Below are positions 42,785 to 47,989 of a DNA stretch of 47,989 bases, piece after piece (positions within the stretch are counted from its first letter, which is position 1; every line of letters starts with the position of its first letter). Position numbers and translations under genes: made by a program. The DNA comes from NORP181 sp047623555 (GTDB lineage: Bacteria > Pseudomonadota > Alphaproteobacteria > Rhodobacterales > Rhodobacteraceae), in the NCBI GenBank assembly GCA_047623555.1, contig JBLHMP010000023.1, positions 1 to 47,989 of the forward strand, read 5' to 3'. The notes below the pieces were generated by a model. It saw only the letters and a program-made list of their open reading frames with translations, had not been told where the DNA came from and did no database searches.

Positions 42785-44047
42785 ATGGCTGAGACAGATC
42801 TGGGCGCACGGCGCAGCGCGATCTACCTGCTTGATCAGGTTTTGGGTGAACGGCGTTTGATGTCAGAAATCCTTGGCGCCGGGGTTCTGGATCGCTTGGC
42901 CCCTCAGGATCGGGCAAGGGCGCAACGGTTGGCGAACGAAACATTGCGCGGCTTGGAACGCGCCGATCGGTTGTTGCACAAACATCTGCGCAAAAAACCG
43001 CCGCTGACGGTGCATAACGCGCTGCGGCTTGGCACGATTGAGTTGTGTCACGGTGAGGCGGCGCATGGTGTGGTCAATGCCATGGTTCAGATCATCAGCG
43101 CCAACAAACGCGATGGGCGTCTAAAGGGGCTGGTGAACGCCGTGTTGCGCAAGATCGCCGCCGAAGCCCCAGCAGCCTGGCCCGAATTGCGCGCGCCGCG
43201 CATGGAAAAATGGTTGCGCACGCCGTTGGTGCAGGCCTGGGGCGCCGAAGCCGTCGGGGCGATGGAGCGGGCGCAGTTTGACGGGGCGGCGTTGGATATT
43301 ACCTGCAAGCCGGGGGCATCTGTGGTGCCAGAAGGCCAGGTTTTGCCAACCGGATCGTTGCGCGTGACCAATGCCGGACAGGTGTCAGGATTGCCGGGAT
43401 ACGATGCCGGCGATTGGTGGGTACAGGATGTTGCAGCGGCTGTGCCGGTACAGGTGTTGGCCCCGAAACCGGGCGAGAAAATACTGGACCTATGTGCCGC
43501 GCCGGGTGGTAAAACGCTGCAACTGGCGGCGGCCGGGGTGGATGTTGTGGCACTGGATATCTCGGAAAACCGGATGAAACGCGTGGAAGAAAACCTGACG
43601 CGGACCGGGCTGAAGGCCGAAATCGTGGTTGGCGATGCGCTAACCCATCAGGGGCAGTATGACGCCATTTTGCTGGATGCCCCGTGTTCGGCAACCGGCA
43701 CAATCCGACGTCACCCTGATTTACCGCACGCCAAGGATGGAGCTGAGTTCGGCGGCCTGATTGATCTGCAATCGCGGATGCTGGCGCACGCCTGGACTTT
43801 GCTGAAACCCGGCGGGCGTTTGGTGTTTTGCACCTGTTCGCTGTTGCCGGACGAGGGCGAGGTGCAGATCGAAGAGGCGCTTGCCGCCACTGCGGACATG
43901 AAGGTTGATCGCGCTGCATTGGAAGTTTCGGGCATCGAATTAGCGTGGATTACCGAAGAAGGCGGGCTAAGATTGCGCCCGGATTACTGGCCAGACTTGG
44001 GTGGAATGGACGGATTTTACATCGCGTGTCTACGCAAAGACATCTAA
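42785..44047 (+). CDS. rsmB: 16S rRNA m5C967 methyltransferase (RsmB)
   Basis: A 420-residue SAM-dependent rRNA methyltransferase. Residues 1-135 are the NusB-like RNA-binding domain (RRSAIYLLDQVLGERRLMSE, LAPQDRARAQRLANETLRG). The Rossmann catalytic domain has the SAM motif ILDLCAAPGGKTLQLAAAG, the general DAPCSATGTIRRHPDL and the nucleophile region FCTCSLLPDEGEVQIEE, each with its Cys. An AAGGAA site precedes the ATG. Divergent from DUF1674. Intact. Confidence 0.95.
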   Translation: MAETDLGARRSAIYLLDQVLGERRLMSEILGAGVLDRLAPQDRARAQRLANETLRGLERADRLLHKHLRKKPPLTVHNALRLGTIELCHGEAAHGVVNAMVQIISANKRDGRLKGLVNAVLRKIAAEAPAAWPELRAPRMEKWLRTPLVQAWGAEAVGAMERAQFDGAALDITCKPGASVVPEGQVLPTGSLRVTNAGQVSGLPGYDAGDWWVQDVAAAVPVQVLAPKPGEKILDLCAAPGGKTLQLAAAGVDVVALDISENRMKRVEENLTRTGLKAEIVVGDALTHQGQYDAILLDAPCSATGTIRRHPDLPHAKDGAEFGGLIDLQSRMLAHAWTLLKPGGRLVFCTCSLLPDEGEVQIEEALAATADMKVDRAALEVSGIELAWITEEGGLRLRPDYWPDLGGMDGFYIACLRKDI

Positions 44048-44125
44048 GCAGCCTTTCCCGGTGACTTGCGTGTAAACTGCGGCTATGGTGGCTTTAAACG
44101 CCATAGAGCGTAAGAGGCAGAGAGC

Positions 44126-45874
44126 ATGTCGACCCCTGACATCATGGAAAACCGGCGAACGAGGTTTCTCAATCGCTTGTATGCACGGCTGAGCACACGG
44201 CAAAAGGCGGCGAAAGCATTCGTTTCGCAGCCTGAACCGCGTACAATTGGCAGTTTTTCGCGTGGGCGTCAGCTTATTGCCGGGAATTTGCTGTTTTCGG
44301 GGTTTTTGGTTGAATCCTTAGATACTGGATTATGGGACGTCGTGTCGCCTGACACCGCGTTTGATGCTGAACGGCATGGATTTGGCTGGCTGGATGATCT
44401 GGCGGCTGTTGGTGATGCTGCGGCACGAGAAAAAGCACAAAAATGGTTGTGGGGCTGGATTGATGCCTACGGAACGGGCCACGGGCCGGGATGGACGGCC
44501 GATCTGACCGGGCGTCGGGTGATCCGGTGGATCAATCACGCGCTGTTTTTGCTGCGTGGGCAGGAAAAAGAACAAAGCGACGTGTTCTTTCGGGTGCTTG
44601 CCAGCCAGACTTGGTTTCTAAGCAAGCGTTGGGGGAGTGCAGCCCCCGGTTTGCCCCGGTTTGAGGCGCTAACCGGGTTGATTTATGCCGGTCTTTCGCT
44701 TGAAGGAATGGAGGCACTGGCCGATCCTGCGATCCGGGCACTGTCCAAAGAATGCGTGATCCAGATTGATCAGCAGGGCGGTTTGCCTACCCGAAATCCC
44801 GAAGAGTTGCTAGAAGTATTCACCTTGCTGACGTGGGCAGGTGCCGCCCTGCACGAGGTTGGGCGTGATATTCCTGCCGGGCAGATCGCCGCGATTGAGC
44901 GGATCGCGCCGACGTTGCGGACATTGCGCCATGCGGATGGCGGTTTGGCGCGGTTTCATGGTGGCGGGCGCGGACTTGAGGGGCGGTTGGATCACGCGCT
45001 GGCGGCCAGCGAGGTCAAGTTGCGGCATGCCGATGGGTTGTCGATGGGTTATGCGCGTCTGTCGGCCGGGCGCACCAGCGTTATAGTTGACGCTAGCGTA
45101 CCGCCGAACGGGACCGCGTCGTATAATGCACATGCCTCGACATTGGCGTTTGAGCTGACATCCGGGCGGCGGCCCTTGATCGTTAATTTTGGCGCTGGCG
45201 AAAGTTTTGGCGCCGATTGGCGCAAGGCCGGGCGCGCGACGCCGTCGCATTCGACATTGTCTCTGGATGGCTATTCCAGCAGCCGGTTGGCAACGCCGTT
45301 GCGTGGTAGCGGGTATGAGGCATTGATTGACGGCCCGACGCATGTGCCGATCGAGATGTCAGAAATGGCGGATGGATTGCAATTTCAGGGCGGGCACGAT
45401 GGCTATGTCAATCGCTTTGGCCTGACCCATGCGCGGCTGTTGGACCTGACCTTTGATGGTCGTGGAATGGCCGGAGAAGACATGCTTTTGGCGATGGATG
45501 ACGTCGACAAACGCCAGTTTGACAAGGCGCTGGAGGTGACCAAACTGGCCGGGGTCGGCTATGATATTCGTCTGCATATTCACCCGGATGTGGATGTTGA
45601 GCTTGATTTGGGCGGTGCTGCGGTGTCGATGGCGCAGAAAAGCGGTGAAATCTGGGTGTTTCGCCATGATGGAACCACAAAACTGACGCTGGAACCAAGC
45701 GTTTATCTGGAAAAAGGCCGATTAAAGCCGCGCGCGACAAAACAGATCGTTCTATCCGGGCACGCGATGGGGTATGCGACGCGCATCCGGTGGTCGCTGT
45801 CCAAGGCGCAAGACACTGCCATAGCCGTGCGCGATCTGAACCGGGATGAACCTTTGTCGTTTGACGACGACTGA
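44126..45874 (+). CDS. Heparinase II/III-family protein
   Basis: A 582-residue protein of the heparinase II/III fold: an N-terminal alpha/alpha toroid (WGWIDAYGTGHGPGWTADLT, GRRVIRWINHALFLLRGQEK) and a C-terminal beta-rich half (ASTLAFELTSGRRPLIVNFG, then AGESFGADWRKAGRATPSHS and LDGYSSSR). Alphaproteobacterial members encoded between rsmB and purH are often annotated as heparinases but their real substrate, perhaps an exopolysaccharide or a cell-surface glycan, is not established. No signal peptide is obvious. Intact. Confidence 0.88.
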   Translation: MSTPDIMENRRTRFLNRLYARLSTRQKAAKAFVSQPEPRTIGSFSRGRQLIAGNLLFSGFLVESLDTGLWDVVSPDTAFDAERHGFGWLDDLAAVGDAAAREKAQKWLWGWIDAYGTGHGPGWTADLTGRRVIRWINHALFLLRGQEKEQSDVFFRVLASQTWFLSKRWGSAAPGLPRFEALTGLIYAGLSLEGMEALADPAIRALSKECVIQIDQQGGLPTRNPEELLEVFTLLTWAGAALHEVGRDIPAGQIAAIERIAPTLRTLRHADGGLARFHGGGRGLEGRLDHALAASEVKLRHADGLSMGYARLSAGRTSVIVDASVPPNGTASYNAHASTLAFELTSGRRPLIVNFGAGESFGADWRKAGRATPSHSTLSLDGYSSSRLATPLRGSGYEALIDGPTHVPIEMSEMADGLQFQGGHDGYVNRFGLTHARLLDLTFDGRGMAGEDMLLAMDDVDKRQFDKALEVTKLAGVGYDIRLHIHPDVDVELDLGGAAVSMAQKSGEIWVFRHDGTTKLTLEPSVYLEKGRLKPRATKQIVLSGHAMGYATRIRWSLSKAQDTAIAVRDLNRDEPLSFDDD

Positions 45875-45895
45875 TCCGCAAAAGGACTCTGCCCT

Positions 45896-47485
45896 ATGAC
45901 CTCACTCGCCCCCGTTTCCCGCGCATTGCTATCTGTTTCCGACAAAACCGGTTTGATCGAACTGGGTAAGGCATTGGCCGCGCGCGGTGTGGAAATTCTC
46001 AGCACCGGAGGCAGTGCCAAAACCCTGCGGGATGCTGGGCTGGACGTGCGCGATGTGGCCGATGTCACCGGCTATCCGGAAATGATGGACGGGCGGGTCA
46101 AAACGCTGCATCCGGCGGTGCATGGCGGATTGCTGGCCTTGCGCGACAATGACGACCATGTGGCGGCGATGACCGAACATAACATCGGGCCAATCGACCT
46201 GCTGGTGGTCAATCTGTACCCGTTTGAAGAAACGGTTGCCGCAGGTGCCGATTATGACACCTGCATTGAAAACATCGACATTGGCGGCCCGGCGATGATC
46301 CGGGCAGCGGCCAAAAACCACGTATTCGTGAATGTTGTGGTTGATACCGGCGATTACGCCGCTTTGTTGCAGCAATTGGCCGACAATGATGGTGCCACAA
46401 CCTATGCGTTCCGCCAGAACCTGGCACAAACGGCATATGCCCGCACAGCGGCCTATGACGCAGCGGTTTCAACATGGATGGCCGCGGCGATTGGCCAGCA
46501 AACACCACGCCGTCGGGCCATTGCCGGAACCTTGGCACAAACCCTGCGCTATGGCGAAAACCCGCATCAGACGGCGGCGTTTTATACCGATGGCACATCA
46601 CGTCCCGGCGTGGCCACGGCCACACAACATCAGGGCAAAGATATGTCGTATAACAACATCAACGACACCGATGCAGCGTTTGAGTTGGTCAGCGAGTTTG
46701 ACCCGGCCAATGGTGCTGCCTGCGCCATCATCAAACATGCCAACCCTTGCGGTGTGGCCACCGGCGCGACTGTGCTTGAGGCCTATACCCGCGCGTTTGA
46801 CTGTGACCGCACCAGCGCCTTTGGCGGTATTATCGCGCTGAACCAACCGCTGGACGCGGCCACCGCCGAGGTGATTACCGGGATTTTCACCGAAGTGGTG
46901 ATTGCGCCGGACGCAGATGCCGGGGCCAAAAAAATCTTTCGCGCGAAAAAGAACCTGCGGTTGCTGACCACGGGCGGTCTTGCCGATCCACGGGCGGCGG
47001 CGTTGACCTATCGGCAGGTGTCGGGTGGGTTGTTGGTGCAGGACAAAGACATCGGCTTCATCACGGCGGGTGATCTGAAGGTGGTGACCAAACGCGCGCC
47101 AACGGATGAAGAGTTGGCCGATCTGTTGTTTGCATGGACGGTTGCCAAGCACGTCAAATCAAACGCGATCATCTACGTTAAAAACGGTGCAACCGTCGGC
47201 GTTGGTGCCGGCCAGATGAGCCGCGTCGACAGTACCCGTATTGCCGCGCGCAAAGCCGTTGATATGGCCGATGCGATGGGCCTTGCGGCATCTTTGACGC
47301 AAGGGTCGGTTGTGGCATCAGACGCGTTTTTCCCCTTTGCCGACGGTTTGGTAACGGCGGCCGAGGCCGGTGCAACCGCGCTGATCCAGCCGGGCGGGTC
47401 GATGCGCGATGACGAGGTGATCGCCGCTGCGGACGAGGCCGGGTTGGCCATGGTATTCACCGGCATGCGGCATTTCAGACATTGA
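45896..47485 (+). CDS. purH: Bifunctional AICAR formyltransferase/IMP cyclohydrolase
   Basis: A 529-residue PurH, the last two steps of IMP synthesis. The IMP cyclohydrolase part has LLSVSDKTGLIELGKAL, STGGSAKTLRDAGLDV, GRVKTLHPAVHGGLLA and NIDIGGPAMIRAAAKNHVFV. The AICAR transformylase part has LRYGENPHQTAAFY, SYNNINDTDAAFELV and IIKHANPCGVA (catalytic Lys-His), ending SMRDDEVIAAADEAGLAMVF. Full length and intact. Its TGA overlaps the ATG of lspA. Confidence 0.97.
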   Translation: MTSLAPVSRALLSVSDKTGLIELGKALAARGVEILSTGGSAKTLRDAGLDVRDVADVTGYPEMMDGRVKTLHPAVHGGLLALRDNDDHVAAMTEHNIGPIDLLVVNLYPFEETVAAGADYDTCIENIDIGGPAMIRAAAKNHVFVNVVVDTGDYAALLQQLADNDGATTYAFRQNLAQTAYARTAAYDAAVSTWMAAAIGQQTPRRRAIAGTLAQTLRYGENPHQTAAFYTDGTSRPGVATATQHQGKDMSYNNINDTDAAFELVSEFDPANGAACAIIKHANPCGVATGATVLEAYTRAFDCDRTSAFGGIIALNQPLDAATAEVITGIFTEVVIAPDADAGAKKIFRAKKNLRLLTTGGLADPRAAALTYRQVSGGLLVQDKDIGFITAGDLKVVTKRAPTDEELADLLFAWTVAKHVKSNAIIYVKNGATVGVGAGQMSRVDSTRIAARKAVDMADAMGLAASLTQGSVVASDAFFPFADGLVTAAEAGATALIQPGGSMRDDEVIAAADEAGLAMVFTGMRHFRH

Positions 47486-47970
47486 TGGCCAACCGATCCC
47501 TTATTGTAGCCGGATTTTTGGCTTTTCTGATCGACCAGATCAGCAAGTATCTGGTCGTTCATTGGCTGTCTTTGTCGCGGGTGCATTCCATCGATGTTTT
47601 TCCGCCGTTGCTGAATTTTCGTTATGGCGAAAACAGAGGGATCAATTTTGGCCTGTTTAACGACGGGTCCGACACCACGCGCTGGATATTGATTGGGTTT
47701 TCACTGGTCGTGATAGTAGCGGTCTATATCTGGACAAGCCGGAAACAGCCTGTGCGCCTGATGCAAATCAGCGCCGGGCTGTTGATCGGCGGTGCGCTGG
47801 GCAATATCGGTGACCGGCTTATCTATGGGTATGTCGTTGATTTTATTAACATGTCCTGTTGCGGCATTAACAATCCATTTGTCTTTAACGTTGCCGATGT
47901 TTTCATTTTCGTCGGGGCTATGGGTCTGATAGTGTTCGACAAGAAACCGAGCGGCCAAAAGGGCTCGTGA
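47485..47970 (+). CDS. lspA: Lipoprotein signal peptidase (signal peptidase II)
   Basis: A 161-residue integral membrane aspartic peptidase that cleaves the signal of prolipoproteins after lipidation. Four membrane segments (about residues 5-23, 64-84, 90-108, 130-150) and the conserved DQISKYLVVHWL, GNIGDRLIYGYVVDF and NVADVFIF blocks carry the two catalytic Asp residues. ATG 47485 overlaps the purH stop; the TTG three bases upstream is a weaker start. Only 19 bases follow before the window edge, and they show nothing. Confidence 0.96.
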   Translation: MANRSLIVAGFLAFLIDQISKYLVVHWLSLSRVHSIDVFPPLLNFRYGENRGINFGLFNDGSDTTRWILIGFSLVVIVAVYIWTSRKQPVRLMQISAGLLIGGALGNIGDRLIYGYVVDFINMSCCGINNPFVFNVADVFIFVGAMGLIVFDKKPSGQKGS

Positions 47971-47989
47971 CGTTAACATAAGAATGCGT

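Noticed and set aside
44070..44110. Short inverted repeat CTATGG/CCATAG before the heparinase-like gene
   Set aside because: Six-base arms with an AT-rich 12-base loop are expected by chance, and it does not relate to a promoter or terminator in an obvious way.
1..47989. CRISPR arrays, tRNA and rRNA genes
   Set aside because: No regularly spaced repeats and no tRNA-like T-loop/acceptor patterns or rRNA sequence were noticed in the gaps on reading; a tRNAscan or Infernal run would settle it.

Overview
The window looks like a chromosomal segment of an alphaproteobacterium, most likely a marine member of the roseobacter group (Rhodobacterales). This rests on the moderately GC-rich, GC3-biased coding regions, on rbfA, dapB, rsmB, purH and lspA proteins of alphaproteobacterial type, on an SdhE-independent DUF1674 (SDHAF4-like) protein, on a TAXI-type TRAP transporter and on a heparinase II/III protein between rsmB and purH. 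The genus assignment is inference. No rRNA, tRNA or CRISPR array was seen.

Layout. 1-0.3 kb: the end of an IS5-type insertion sequence and a possible remnant of the gene it hit. 0.36-4.9 kb: an AT-rich lipoprotein gene, then rbfA plus a DUF2233 protein (minus strand), dapB, a small membrane protein divergent from a TetR regulator with two matching operators, and a glutathionyl-hydroquinone reductase-like protein. 5.1-15.4 kb: a LysR regulator divergent from a catabolic cluster: NitT/TauT-type ABC importer, FAD oxidoreductase, CaiB-type CoA-transferase, crotonase, 7Fe ferredoxin, DHDPS-family lyase, aldehyde dehydrogenase, dCMP-deaminase-like protein. 15.4-18.2 kb: remains of a Cys-rich secreted protein and of a DUF3302/HlyD/NodT efflux cassette. 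18.6-21.9 kb: a periplasmic Do-type protease divergent from an OmpR/histidine-kinase pair. 21.9-24.9 kb: an eroded aspartate decarboxylase/AspT antiporter locus and an intact class III aminotransferase. 25.2-29.3 kb: a TAXI TRAP transporter with a coupled universal stress protein. 29.6-42.4 kb: an XRE-cupin regulator followed by a tightly packed operon of a dipeptide-type ABC importer, a GAF protein, HyuA, HyuB, an M24 peptidase and a second HyuB. 42.5-48 kb: DUF1674, rsmB, heparinase-like protein, purH, lspA.

The most striking property is a zone of gene decay from about 6 to 23.5 kb. At least eight genes carry in-frame TAA/TAG codons, frameshifts, lost start codons or internal deletions, while housekeeping genes on both sides and the 25-42 kb transport operons are intact. 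Single-base lesions could individually be sequencing errors, but the large internal deletions in the aspartate decarboxylase and NodT remnants cannot, and lesions avoid the essential genes. I read this as real pseudogenisation, recent in the catabolic cluster (one or two lesions per gene) and older in the efflux and aspartate loci.

The best candidate for an incompletely described working system is the 29.6-42.4 kb operon: import of a peptide-like or cyclic-amide solute by a five-part ABC transporter, ATP-dependent ring opening by a hydantoinase/oxoprolinase-type enzyme with two different B subunits, and cleavage of the product by an M24 peptidase, under a cupin-containing repressor that seems to be expressed from a leaderless, self-regulated promoter. 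The substrate cannot be told from sequence.
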